The notes under the pieces are model-generated. The model ran no database searches and was not told the DNA's origin. It saw only the letters and a program-made list of their open reading frames with translations. Source: JAUUSJ01 sp051880475 (lineage in GTDB: Bacteria > Bacillota > Clostridia > Lachnospirales > Lachnospiraceae). Taken from it: a stretch of 64,000 nt of DNA. Positions within the stretch are counted from its first letter, which is position 1, and every line of letters begins with the position of its first letter. This document shows positions 8,260-17,804 of this stretch, piece after piece. The position numbers and the translations under genes are program-made. The DNA lies in assembly GCA_051880475.1 (NCBI GenBank), contig JBJEOA010000065.1, positions 1-64,000 of the forward strand. Reading direction: 5' to 3'.

Positions 8260-10095
8260 ATGAAAATGAAGAAAATTATGAGTTTTCTGCTTGTGCTGAC
8301 TATAACTGCTTCTTTATTAGTTAGCTGTGGAACAAATGGAACAAATGAAGAAGCAGATACAATTACTGTATATTTATGGAGCAATGCCCTAAATGAGAAT
8401 TATACACCATATATCCAATCACAGCTTCCAGATATTAATATTGAATTTGTTGTTGGAAATAACGACCTTGACTTTTATAAATTCATGAATGAACACGGAG
8501 AGTTGCCAGATATTATCACATCACGAAGATTTTCCCTGCATGATGCAGCAGCTCTTAAAGATCAGCTTATGGATTTATCTACTACGGAGGAAGCAGGTGC
8601 AATATACGAATCCTATCTTGGAAACTTTACCAACGTTGATGGTACTGTAAACTGGCTGCCACTTTGTGGTGAGGCAGATGGTCTTGTTGCTAATAAAGCT
8701 TTGTTTGACAAATATAATATTCCTCTGCCAACAGATTATGACAGTTTTGTTTTGGCATGTCAGAAATTTGAAGAAGTCGGTATCCGTGGGTTTGCTGCTG
8801 ATTTTGCCTATGATTATACTTGTATGGAAGTGCTACAGGGTCTGTCCATTCCTGAGATAAACTCCATGGAGGGACGTATGTGGCGAAGCAGCTATGAAGA
8901 TCCTATGGATGAAATCATTGGTTTAGATGATAAAGTATGGCCAGGCGTATTTGAGAGGATGGAGCAGTTTATTAAGGATGTGAAAATGCTTCCAGATGAC
9001 GTAGAGCTTGACTATACTCCTGTTATTGATATGTTTTCGGAGGGAAAGGTAGCTATGATTCGTGCAGGAGGATCAAATACCGTTTGGTTTAACGATAATA
9101 ATATCGACGCTGTATTTTTGCCTTATTTTGGACAAAACGGAGAACAGTGGCTGCTTACCTATCCTGCATTTCAAGTGGCACTTAACAAGGATTTAGAGAA
9201 AGATAAAACACGCCAGGAAAAAGCTATGAAGGTGCTTGGTGTTATGCTTTCCGAGGAAGGTCAAAATGTTTTAGCAAAGGGAGAAGATGTTATTACTTAC
9301 AGTCAGAATGTCAATCTTAAGCTTTCGCCGTATCTTGAAAATCTTGTACCATTAATTAAACAAAATCATATGTATATTCGTATTGCTTCTAACGACTTTT
9401 TTGCAGTATCTCAGGATGTAGTTTCGAAGATGATACAGGGCGAATATGACGCTAAACAAGCTTACGAGGCATTTGATACACAGTTAAAACAGCATAAGGA
9501 GGTCTCTGACGAAATAGTACTATCCTTAGACCATAGATATTCTAATATATTCCATAAAAAGGGTGGCAACCAATCTTATTCTGCCATGGCAAATACTTTG
9601 CGTGGTCATTACGGAAGTGATGTGCTTATTGCACCTGCATACAGTTTTACAGGAACTGTATTTAAAGCAGACTATACAGAAAAGATGGTCGGGAATATGA
9701 TTATGCCAAATGCACTAGCAGCATGGCAGGGTGAAATGAAAGGTGCCCAATTAAAAGAATATATTAAATCATCCGTGGAGGGTACTGGTACTGAAAATAG
9801 CTTTACACCATTTAACTGCGGTTCTTTGCCGACTGTCAGCGGAATATCCATTGAAGTGAAGGAGACGAATGGAAAGTATACTCTTATGCGTGTCCTTAAA
9901 GATGGAAAAGAAATTAGCGATGAAGATATATTTAAAGTAACATATCTCAATACAGAAGGAAATATGACTCCTTTTCTCAATGATGAAAATTGTGAATTTG
10001 AGCAGCTAGAAAATCGTGTGAAGAATGAATGGATTGAGTACATCAAAGGTGGCGGTCAGGTAGCACAACCAGAAGATTATATTATATTGGAATAA
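8260..10095 (+). CDS. lipoprotein: solute-binding domain fused to 5'-nucleotidase C-terminal-like domain (paralogue 1)
   Basis: 611 residues. A signal peptide with lipobox LLVSC predicts a lipid-anchored surface protein. Residues about 30-400 resemble sugar-type ABC solute-binding proteins (TVYLWSN; VANKALFDKYNIPLPTDYDSF). Residues about 430-610 resemble the C-terminal domain of 5'-nucleotidases (MANTLRGHYGSDVLI, then MKGAQLKEYIKSS, VSGISIEV, VLKDGKEIS), without the metallophosphatase domain that normally precedes it. No ABC permease or ATPase is nearby; two hybrid kinases follow in the same direction. I infer a binding or sensing role. ATG 8260 follows AAGGAGAA. Paralogues are at 10127 and 50937. 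Confidence 0.8.
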   Translation: MKMKKIMSFLLVLTITASLLVSCGTNGTNEEADTITVYLWSNALNENYTPYIQSQLPDINIEFVVGNNDLDFYKFMNEHGELPDIITSRRFSLHDAAALKDQLMDLSTTEEAGAIYESYLGNFTNVDGTVNWLPLCGEADGLVANKALFDKYNIPLPTDYDSFVLACQKFEEVGIRGFAADFAYDYTCMEVLQGLSIPEINSMEGRMWRSSYEDPMDEIIGLDDKVWPGVFERMEQFIKDVKMLPDDVELDYTPVIDMFSEGKVAMIRAGGSNTVWFNDNNIDAVFLPYFGQNGEQWLLTYPAFQVALNKDLEKDKTRQEKAMKVLGVMLSEEGQNVLAKGEDVITYSQNVNLKLSPYLENLVPLIKQNHMYIRIASNDFFAVSQDVVSKMIQGEYDAKQAYEAFDTQLKQHKEVSDEIVLSLDHRYSNIFHKKGGNQSYSAMANTLRGHYGSDVLIAPAYSFTGTVFKADYTEKMVGNMIMPNALAAWQGEMKGAQLKEYIKSSVEGTGTENSFTPFNCGSLPTVSGISIEVKETNGKYTLMRVLKDGKEISDEDIFKVTYLNTEGNMTPFLNDENCEFEQLENRVKNEWIEYIKGGGQVAQPEDYIILE

Positions 10096-10126
10096 ACGAG
10101 ATATGATTGAAAAGAGGAAAATAGAC

Positions 10127-11983
10127 ATGAAAAAAAGAATCATTGCTGCTTTTATGGTAATGGTGATGCTATTTGGTCTTGTAAATTGTGAAAATCGTAA
10201 AGATAATGACAGGATTGAGATAACGATGTACCTGTGGGATAAGTCCATGAGTCAGGAGTTTACTCCTTGGCTGGAAAAGAAGTTTCCAGATATCGACTTC
10301 ACATTTGTTGTGGGGTATAATACCATGGACTTTTATACCGACCTTAATGAGCGGGAGAATCTGCCAGATATTATTACCTGCCGACGTTTTTCACTGAACG
10401 ATGCCGCTCATATGTCACAATTGCTTATGGATTTGAGTGAGACTAATATAGTGGGTAGCTATTACGACACTTATATTGATAATAATAGAGAACCTGACGG
10501 TGCAGTACGCTGGTTGCCTATGTGTGCAGAGGTTGACGGTTATATTGCGAATGTTGACTTGTTTAAGAAATATGATATACCACTGCCTACAAATTATGCC
10601 GAATTTACCCAAGCATGTCGGAAGTTTGATGAGCTAAATTTATATGGATATGTAAATGACTACCGTGAAGATTATTCTTGTATGGAAGCTCTTCAAGGCT
10701 GTGCTATCCCCGAATTGATGACAATGGAGGGGAGCATATGGCGCGCCGAATACGAAAACGAGACATTGAATAAACAAGTAGGTCTTGACGATAAAGTATG
10801 GCCTACTGTGTTTAACAAGTTTGAGCAGTATATTAAGGATACTATGGTAAAACCTGAAGATATTAAAAGAGATTTTGAGTCGATGAAATCGGCTTTGGTG
10901 GAGGGCAGAGCAGCTATTATGCGAGGTACTGCCAGTGATTGTGCTGTACTCAGAAAAGAAGAAGGGCTCAATACAGTAATGCTACCATATTTTGGTGAGA
11001 CTGCACAGGATAACTGGCTCTTGACATACCCTACCTGTCAGGTGGCTGTAAACAAGAATGTATCACAAGATAAGGAAAAGAACGACGCTGTCATGCAGGT
11101 GCTTGAGGCTATGTTCAGTGAGGAAGGTCAGCACCATGTTGCCTCAGACAATGCCGTGTTAAGTTATAATAAAAATGTAAATATCGAGATAAATGATGTT
11201 TTCTCACAGACTATGGACTGCATAAACAGTAATCATCTATATATGCGTCTAGCTTCTATCGAGATGTTCTCCATCTCCAAAGACGTGGCACAAAAAATGA
11301 TATGTGGTGAATATGGTGCCGAGGAAGCTTATGAGGATTTTAATGCTCAGCTTACCGCCATAAAGAATGTTGGAACTTCGGAGATTATCACCACTCAAAA
11401 AACAGGATATGACTATGATTTTGGAAAAAATGGCAGTCTCGCCGCCTCCGCTGTAGTAAACACGCTGCGTAAGCAATCTGGCAGTGAAATTGCGATTGGG
11501 TATTCAAGCATTATTACAGCACCTGTTTTTGAAGGTGATTATACTAGACAGCAGCTTAATTGGCTTGTAGCAAACCGTGTAGTAATGAGGAGCGGTCAGC
11601 TTACCGGTATCGAGGTACAGAAACTTATGGAGTGGCTTGTAAATGTGAAAGAGGATGGCTCTAATCCGATTAGACATAAAAATATCATCCCTGTTTCAAG
11701 TGGAATGGAGTATGAGTTGACAGACAACGGCGACGGCACCTATATACTTGGTGATATTACAATAAACGGTAAACCGATTGATGAAAATGCTGTTTATTCA
11801 GTAGCGATATTTGGAGATAATAGTTATATCGAAGCACCTACCTATTGCAATTGTCCTATGCCAGAAGAGCTAAGGGATAAAATGGAAATAGTGGATACGA
11901 ATGTTTATACTTTATTTAATTCTGCTCTTGAAGGTGGAAATCAATTGGAGACCCCTACAGAGTATGTAAAAATTCTGCGATAA
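10127..11983 (+). CDS. lipoprotein: solute-binding / 5'-nucleotidase-C-like fusion (paralogue 2)
   Basis: 618 residues with the same architecture as its upstream neighbour. Lipobox LFGLVNC is followed by a solute-binding domain (ITMYLWDKSMSQEFTPWL; FKKYDIPLPTNYAEF) and the C-terminal nucleotidase-like domain (VVNTLRKQSGSEIAIGYSS, LTGIEVQKLMEWL, VSSGMEYEL, ITINGKPIDENAVYSV). The frame is open from 10103, but ATG 10127, just before MKKRIIAAF, gives the natural signal peptide and has AAGAGG upstream. It lies 31 bases after paralogue 1 and 38 bases before a Cache-type hybrid kinase, so the genes are probably co-transcribed. Duplication with divergence suggests different ligands. Confidence 0.8.
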   Translation: MKKRIIAAFMVMVMLFGLVNCENRKDNDRIEITMYLWDKSMSQEFTPWLEKKFPDIDFTFVVGYNTMDFYTDLNERENLPDIITCRRFSLNDAAHMSQLLMDLSETNIVGSYYDTYIDNNREPDGAVRWLPMCAEVDGYIANVDLFKKYDIPLPTNYAEFTQACRKFDELNLYGYVNDYREDYSCMEALQGCAIPELMTMEGSIWRAEYENETLNKQVGLDDKVWPTVFNKFEQYIKDTMVKPEDIKRDFESMKSALVEGRAAIMRGTASDCAVLRKEEGLNTVMLPYFGETAQDNWLLTYPTCQVAVNKNVSQDKEKNDAVMQVLEAMFSEEGQHHVASDNAVLSYNKNVNIEINDVFSQTMDCINSNHLYMRLASIEMFSISKDVAQKMICGEYGAEEAYEDFNAQLTAIKNVGTSEIITTQKTGYDYDFGKNGSLAASAVVNTLRKQSGSEIAIGYSSIITAPVFEGDYTRQQLNWLVANRVVMRSGQLTGIEVQKLMEWLVNVKEDGSNPIRHKNIIPVSSGMEYELTDNGDGTYILGDITINGKPIDENAVYSVAIFGDNSYIEAPTYCNCPMPEELRDKMEIVDTNVYTLFNSALEGGNQLETPTEYVKILR

Positions 11984-12021
11984 GATTCACGCAGGAAATC
12001 TGACGAAAGGAGAGTTATTTC

Positions 12022-14934
12022 ATGAAGAAACGGCTGAGAACAATTTTTGCCACTGCTGTTTTACTGATTGGAATTGTTGGGGTCAGTATCTGTTATTATT
12101 TTTTTGTATCAGATACGATATATTCAGAAAGTGTTTCGCATCTGACTGAAATATTCCATCAGGCTAATAGATCTTTGCATAATCTAGTAAGCAAAAATTG
12201 GACAAATATGCATATGTGGGCTAGTTATTTACAGGATGTTTCGGATGAAGAGAAAATACAAGATTATGTAAATCAGGCAAAAAAGGAAACAGGATTTACT
12301 AATTTTTATTTCATTTCCCGTGAAGGTAATTACCGAACGGTAAATGATGAAACTGGATATTTAGATTTTAAGAATGAATTGTCTGAACTTATCCTCCATG
12401 GTCAGGATACGTTAGTGAACTCCGTAGTACCTGGCCAGCCACAGATTATGGTGTTTGTTTCACCGGCCGGTCCTGGGACTTATAAAGGATTTGATTATGA
12501 TGCTATCGCAGTCAGTTTTAATAACTCCGACATAGTGAGTGCACTGAAAATATCTGCTTTTGATGGTAAGTCTAGTAGCTATGTAATTCGTCCGGATGGT
12601 CGCGTGGTAGTGGAAAACGCTGTTGATAAACAGCAAGATATTTATAATTTTTTTGCTATGCTAAAAAAATACTCCGATATGGGAAGTGAAAAAATAGATG
12701 AACTGCGGGAGAATTTTAAGAGAGGGCGTTCTGGAGCAACTATATTTAGCATAAAAGATACAAGCTATTATTTGGTATATGAGTCAGCGGAGTTTGAAGA
12801 TTGGACAATGATTGGTCTTGTCCCAACAGAAGTAGTAAATGCTAGCATGAATAAACTTCAGTATAGCACACTTTTATTAGTGCTGGGAATTTCAGTCAGT
12901 CTTGGTGTGATGATGATTATATTTATTATTCAGCAAAATCGTCAAAAATTGAAAAAGAAAGATACACAAATTCTTTATCGTGATGAAATGTTCTCTAAGC
13001 TGTCAGTTAATGTAGATGACGTTTTTCTTATGCTTGACGCAGAAAGATTGGGTGTGGATTATATTAGCCCAAACATAGAAAAGCTTATAGGTATTTCTGA
13101 AAAGCAGGCTCGTGCAAATATCCGTGAATTAGATCAGCTTGTAAAAGAAGAGGATGTTATTTCTATATTAGATCAGCTTTCGGATATTCATCCAGGACAA
13201 CAGGGAGAATGGGACAGAGAATATATTCATCAAAAGACAGGTGAGGTGCGTTGGTTCCATGTCATTGCATTTTGCAGTGATATTCAGGGTGAGAAAAAAT
13301 ATATTCTTGTAATGTCCGACCGCACAAGAGATAAGAAGATTAATCAAGCTCTTGAAGACGCAGTCAATGCTGCACAGAGTGCAAACAGGGCAAAGAGTGT
13401 ATTTCTTAGCAATATGTCCCACGATATTCGTACCCCAATGAATGCCATTATCGGCTTTACTACTCTGGCAAGCACGAATATAGGCAATGACGAGAAAATA
13501 AAGGATTATCTGTCAAAGATACTTTCTTCTGGAAATCATCTGCTTTCTCTCATAAACGATGTGCTTGATATGAGCCGTATTGAGAGTGGCAAGATACATC
13601 TTGAAGAGACAGAAGTAAATCTCTCAGATGTACTTCACGATCTTAAAACTATCGTTAGCGGTCAGATACACGCAAAGCAATTGGAATTATATATGGATAC
13701 GATGGATGTGGTGAATGAAGATGTATATTGTGATAAGATACGACTAAATCAGGTGCTGCTTAATTTGTTATCTAACGCTATAAAATTCACTCCTCCAGGA
13801 GGTACGGTGTCAGTTCGAGTATCACAGATGCATGACGTTTCAGAAGGAAAGGGAATGTACGAGCTTCGTGTAAAGGATACTGGTATCGGTATGAGCAAAG
13901 AGTTCGCAGAGCGTATTTTTAATCCATTTGAGCGTGAGCGTACATCCACTGTGAGTAAGATACAGGGAACGGGGCTTGGTATGTCCATTGCAAAGAATAT
14001 TATCGATATGATGGGCGGTACTATTGAGGTAGTTACAGAGCAAGATAGAGGGACGGAATTCATTATCGGTGTGGAGCTTCGTTTGCAGTCAGAAAAAAGA
14101 AATGTTGAGAAAATCAAAGAGCTTGAAGGGCTTAAGGCTCTCGTTGTAGATGATGATTTCAATACTTGTGACAGTGTCACAAAGATGTTGCTTCGTGTTG
14201 GAATGAGGTCAGAGTGGACTGTATCAGGAAAGGAAGCAGTTTTGCGTGCAAAGCAGGCCACAGAGGTAAATGATGCATTTCATGCTTATATTATCGACTG
14301 GCGTCTTCCTGATATGAATGGTATTGAGGTGACAAGACAGATACGTAGTCTTGGAGACGATACGCCGATTATTATTCTCACAGCATACGATTGGTCAGAT
14401 ATTGAGGTGGAAGCAAGAGCGGCAGGGGTAACTGGATTTTGTTCAAAGCCTATGTTTATGTCAGATTTGCGTGAGTCACTTTTGAATGCTCTTGGTCAGC
14501 AAAAACCAAACAAAAATAAAGGCATACTGGATTTAGGAGAAATGGAAAGCTTTAATGGCAAGAAAATTTTGCTTGTTGAGGATAACGAACTCAATCGGGA
14601 GATTGCACTGGAAATTCTTGGAGAATACGGATTCGATATGGACATAGCTGAAAACGGTGCAGAAGCGGTGAAAAAAGTGGTAGCTTCTAAACAGGGAGAG
14701 TACGATTTGGTGCTTATGGATATTCAAATGCCAGTTATGGATGGCTATGAAGCTACACGACAAATTAGATTATTAGATGATCTTGCAAAGGCTAATATTG
14801 CTATTATAGCTATGACTGCCAACGCTTTTGATGAGGATCGTAAAGCGGCAGCAGAGTGTGGCATGAATGGTTTTATCTCAAAGCCAATCAATATAGAAGA
14901 GGTCATTGAGGTTTTACAAACAGTTTTTTATTAA
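12022..14934 (+). CDS. Cache/PAS hybrid histidine kinase with two receivers
   Basis: 970 residues. Membrane helices at about 9-30 and 285-310 enclose an extracellular Cache-like sensor (FYFISREGNYRTVNDETG; DWTMIGLVP). A PAS domain follows (about 325-440, DVFLMLDAERLGVDYISPNIEKL), then HisKA (FLSNMSHDIRTPMNAIIG), HATPase (NLLSNAIKFT, DTGIGM, GTGLGMSI), receiver 1 (YIIDWRLPDMNG, aspartate codon 14296-14298) and receiver 2 (LMDIQMPVMDGYEA). It lies directly behind two solute-binding lipoproteins, so a lipoprotein-to-Cache contact is a reasonable guess. An RBS (GAAAGGAGAG) precedes ATG 12022. Confidence 0.9.
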   Translation: MKKRLRTIFATAVLLIGIVGVSICYYFFVSDTIYSESVSHLTEIFHQANRSLHNLVSKNWTNMHMWASYLQDVSDEEKIQDYVNQAKKETGFTNFYFISREGNYRTVNDETGYLDFKNELSELILHGQDTLVNSVVPGQPQIMVFVSPAGPGTYKGFDYDAIAVSFNNSDIVSALKISAFDGKSSSYVIRPDGRVVVENAVDKQQDIYNFFAMLKKYSDMGSEKIDELRENFKRGRSGATIFSIKDTSYYLVYESAEFEDWTMIGLVPTEVVNASMNKLQYSTLLLVLGISVSLGVMMIIFIIQQNRQKLKKKDTQILYRDEMFSKLSVNVDDVFLMLDAERLGVDYISPNIEKLIGISEKQARANIRELDQLVKEEDVISILDQLSDIHPGQQGEWDREYIHQKTGEVRWFHVIAFCSDIQGEKKYILVMSDRTRDKKINQALEDAVNAAQSANRAKSVFLSNMSHDIRTPMNAIIGFTTLASTNIGNDEKIKDYLSKILSSGNHLLSLINDVLDMSRIESGKIHLEETEVNLSDVLHDLKTIVSGQIHAKQLELYMDTMDVVNEDVYCDKIRLNQVLLNLLSNAIKFTPPGGTVSVRVSQMHDVSEGKGMYELRVKDTGIGMSKEFAERIFNPFERERTSTVSKIQGTGLGMSIAKNIIDMMGGTIEVVTEQDRGTEFIIGVELRLQSEKRNVEKIKELEGLKALVVDDDFNTCDSVTKMLLRVGMRSEWTVSGKEAVLRAKQATEVNDAFHAYIIDWRLPDMNGIEVTRQIRSLGDDTPIIILTAYDWSDIEVEARAAGVTGFCSKPMFMSDLRESLLNALGQQKPNKNKGILDLGEMESFNGKKILLVEDNELNREIALEILGEYGFDMDIAENGAEAVKKVVASKQGEYDLVLMDIQMPVMDGYEATRQIRLLDDLAKANIAIIAMTANAFDEDRKAAAECGMNGFISKPINIEEVIEVLQTVFY

Positions 14935-14984
14935 TCTGCTATTGAAGATGGAAGAAAGAAGATGGATATGAGGTGAATTGGAAA

Positions 14985-17597
14985 ATGCCGAATGGAAAAA
15001 ATATAAAATTGTATATTATGCCAGTATTATCTGTGTTAGTATTATTTATTTCCCTCATATTGAGTATAGTATACGTTCGCTCCTATATGATGCAGCAGAT
15101 AATTAAGGAGAGAACTTATCAGCTAGAGGAAATGATTTCTCAGGTTCGCGTTAATATGAATTATGGAATTGAAACGCAGTGGAATCTTGTCGCAGGGATA
15201 AAAACTGTGGTAGAGGGAAAACACTATGATAATGAAAAAGTGCTACTTGAGGCAATCAACGCTATAGAAAAAACGTTCCATACGGATTTATATGACTGTC
15301 AGATTATGATTTTGGATACGCAAGGTATGGCTTACACAAGAGATGGAACTGTGGGAATCTGGGATGACGTGAAACGTCTAGCGGATGGTAAGTTACGTAA
15401 TATTTTTGTCTCAGATACAAGCAATGTCAAAGGCACGTATCTTGCGTTTACACAAAAATTAATCTCCCCTCTTGTGGTAGATGATGGTGATAAAGAATTT
15501 ACACATCTAGTTCTTTTAAAAAATATTCAAAGCTTAAAAAAATACTATACTACGGAATCCTACGGTGGACAGGCGGCTACTTATATCATCAGAGATAACG
15601 GTACTTTGGCATATTATGATGCCAAGGAAGATGATATTTTTGGAGTGAGAAATATTTATAAATCACTAAGAGAAGCAGAATATATCCGTGGCAGAAATTT
15701 TGATATCATTTTAGAACAGTTGAAAAAATCAGGAATTTCAGCTGCCAATATCCGCCTTGACCATAAAGAATATCTTTACTGTCTGGCATCTTTAAAAACA
15801 TCGGATATGACTTTGATGATGCTAATTCCTGCTGACTCCGTAGCAGTTAGTACCATGAATATGATGAATTCTACAGTTCGGGTGGGAATTATCGTCATGT
15901 GTATATTGTATTTGGTGGCAATTGTGGCAATCATTAGCATTATTAAAGTCCAAAAGAGTAGTCAGCTAGTAAAGATTGAGCAAAAAAATAATCAGGAACA
16001 GCAGCGTCTAAGAGAGGCAGCGGAAGAAGCGAATAAGGCTAAGAGCACGTTTCTTTCTAATATGTCCCATGATATACGAACGCCTATGAATGCGATTATT
16101 GGGTTTGCTACTTTGACGGCAGCGGATGCAGAAAATACAGGAAAGGTAAGAGATTATCAGGCAAAAATTTTGGCAGCTGGGAATCATCTGCTTTCTATTA
16201 TTAATGATGTTCTCGATATGAGTCGTATTGAGAGTGGAAAAATCATTCTAGAGGAGCAAGAAACAAGATTGTCAGATATTTTTCATGATATCGTGACAAT
16301 TATCGGTGGTCAGATTCATGATAAAAAATTAAAACTACATGTGGATGTCAATAATGTGATTAACGAAGACATATTATGTGATAAAACTAGACTAAGTCAG
16401 GTACTTTTGAATCTACTTTCAAATGCCATTAAATTTACTCCTTCTGGAGGCACGATTTCTGTCAGTGTGGAGCAGCTTACAAATGCCTTGGAGGGAAAAG
16501 CAAGGTATGAGTTTAGAGTCAAGGATACAGGCATTGGTATGAGTGAGGAATTTGCCCAAAAGATTTTTCAACCATTCGAGCGTGAGAGAAGTTCTACGGT
16601 TAGTCGGATTCAAGGTACAGGTTTGGGAATGACAATTTCTAAGAGTATTCTTGATATGATGGGTGGCACAATCGAAGTTCAGACGCAACAGGGGAGAGGA
16701 ACAGAATTTATCATTCAGTTAGAATTAACTCTCCAGTCAGAGAAATATACAGATGAAAAAATCAACGAACTAAGAGGAATGAGAATTCTTATGGCAGACC
16801 ATGATTCTAATGTCTGCGATAATATAGCAAATATGCTTTTGCGAGTTAATATCGATGTGGAATATGTTTTATCTGGAAAAGAGTTTCTTCATAAGGCGAA
16901 AATGAGGAAGGATTCTATTGATGCCTATATTATTGAGTGGCATCTGTCAGATTTAGATGGAATTGAAGTTATAAAGCAGATTCGACAGTTTGATTTACAT
17001 ACACCTATTATTATGATTACTCTCTATGACTGGCATGTTATTGAGAAAGAGGCAAAGAATGCCGGTGTGACAGCGTTTTGCTCAAAACCGATATTTATGT
17101 CTGATTTAAAAGATGTATTGCTTAGGGTATCTAGACAACAGGTAGTGGTGGAAGAGCAGCAAAGTTCTTCTACAAAAAAGGAAACAGATAGTTTTAAAGG
17201 CAAACGGTTATTGCTTGTTGAAGATAATGAGCTAAATCGGGAAATTGCATTAGAAATTCTTAGTGAATACGGTTTTCATATGGATACAGCAGAAAACGGA
17301 GAGGAAGCTTTGGAAAAAGTGGCAGCTTCTAGACCAGGTGATTATGATTTGGTACTTATGGATATTCAAATGCCAGTTATGGATGGCTATGAAGCTACAA
17401 AACGTATTCGATTGTTGGATAATCCTTCCCAGTCTTCGATTCCTATCGTAGCTATGACGGCAAATGCTTTTGACGAAGATCGAAAAGCGGCAGCAGAGTG
17501 CGGTATGAATGGATTTCTCTCTAAACCAATAGATATAGATGAAGTTCTTCAAGTGTTAAAGAAAATGTTTGAAGATAAAATATCAGATGGGAAATAA
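14985..17597 (+). CDS. Cache hybrid histidine kinase; receiver 1 has Glu at the phospho site
   Basis: About 870 residues and a close paralogue of the preceding kinase, but without the PAS domain. Two membrane helices (about 10-32 and 300-322) frame a Cache-like domain (IMILDTQGMAYTRDGTVGIW). Then come HisKA (FLSNMSHDIRTPMNAIIG), HATPase (NLLSNAIKFT, GTGLGMTI), receiver 1 and receiver 2 (LMDIQMPVMDGYEA). In receiver 1 the phospho-acceptor position reads YIIEWHLSDLDG, with GAG at 16935-16937, where the paralogue has YIIDW. That receiver probably cannot be phosphorylated normally. AGGTGA at 14971 favours ATG 14985 over GTG 14973. It follows the upstream kinase by 50 bases. Confidence 0.88.
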   Translation: MPNGKNIKLYIMPVLSVLVLFISLILSIVYVRSYMMQQIIKERTYQLEEMISQVRVNMNYGIETQWNLVAGIKTVVEGKHYDNEKVLLEAINAIEKTFHTDLYDCQIMILDTQGMAYTRDGTVGIWDDVKRLADGKLRNIFVSDTSNVKGTYLAFTQKLISPLVVDDGDKEFTHLVLLKNIQSLKKYYTTESYGGQAATYIIRDNGTLAYYDAKEDDIFGVRNIYKSLREAEYIRGRNFDIILEQLKKSGISAANIRLDHKEYLYCLASLKTSDMTLMMLIPADSVAVSTMNMMNSTVRVGIIVMCILYLVAIVAIISIIKVQKSSQLVKIEQKNNQEQQRLREAAEEANKAKSTFLSNMSHDIRTPMNAIIGFATLTAADAENTGKVRDYQAKILAAGNHLLSIINDVLDMSRIESGKIILEEQETRLSDIFHDIVTIIGGQIHDKKLKLHVDVNNVINEDILCDKTRLSQVLLNLLSNAIKFTPSGGTISVSVEQLTNALEGKARYEFRVKDTGIGMSEEFAQKIFQPFERERSSTVSRIQGTGLGMTISKSILDMMGGTIEVQTQQGRGTEFIIQLELTLQSEKYTDEKINELRGMRILMADHDSNVCDNIANMLLRVNIDVEYVLSGKEFLHKAKMRKDSIDAYIIEWHLSDLDGIEVIKQIRQFDLHTPIIMITLYDWHVIEKEAKNAGVTAFCSKPIFMSDLKDVLLRVSRQQVVVEEQQSSSTKKETDSFKGKRLLLVEDNELNREIALEILSEYGFHMDTAENGEEALEKVAASRPGDYDLVLMDIQMPVMDGYEATKRIRLLDNPSQSSIPIVAMTANAFDEDRKAAAECGMNGFLSKPIDIDEVLQVLKKMFEDKISDGK

Positions 17598-17663
17598 GAG
17601 TATTTTGGAAGAAACTATTAAAAAAGTATTGAATGGCAAGATGCAGACTTGATTGGCATAATC

Positions 17664-17772
17664 AAAAAAGGGAGTTATCGAAAAATATAAAATTTCAGTT
17701 AAATATAGTATGGAGATTCTTAAAACAAACTATATTTATCTTGAAAATTTATTTTCCGATAGCTCCTTTTTT
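17664..17772. terminator. long bidirectional terminator between convergent kinases
   Basis: The left arm (17664-17708, beginning aaaaaagggagttatcg) and the right arm (about 17730-17772, ending cgatagctcctttttt) pair along roughly 40 bases with few mismatches. The A-run and T-run at the outer ends allow termination in both directions. Confidence 0.75.
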
Positions 17773-17804
17773 ATTTTTAACTATTTAAAAAGTAAGAGGA
17801 AATA

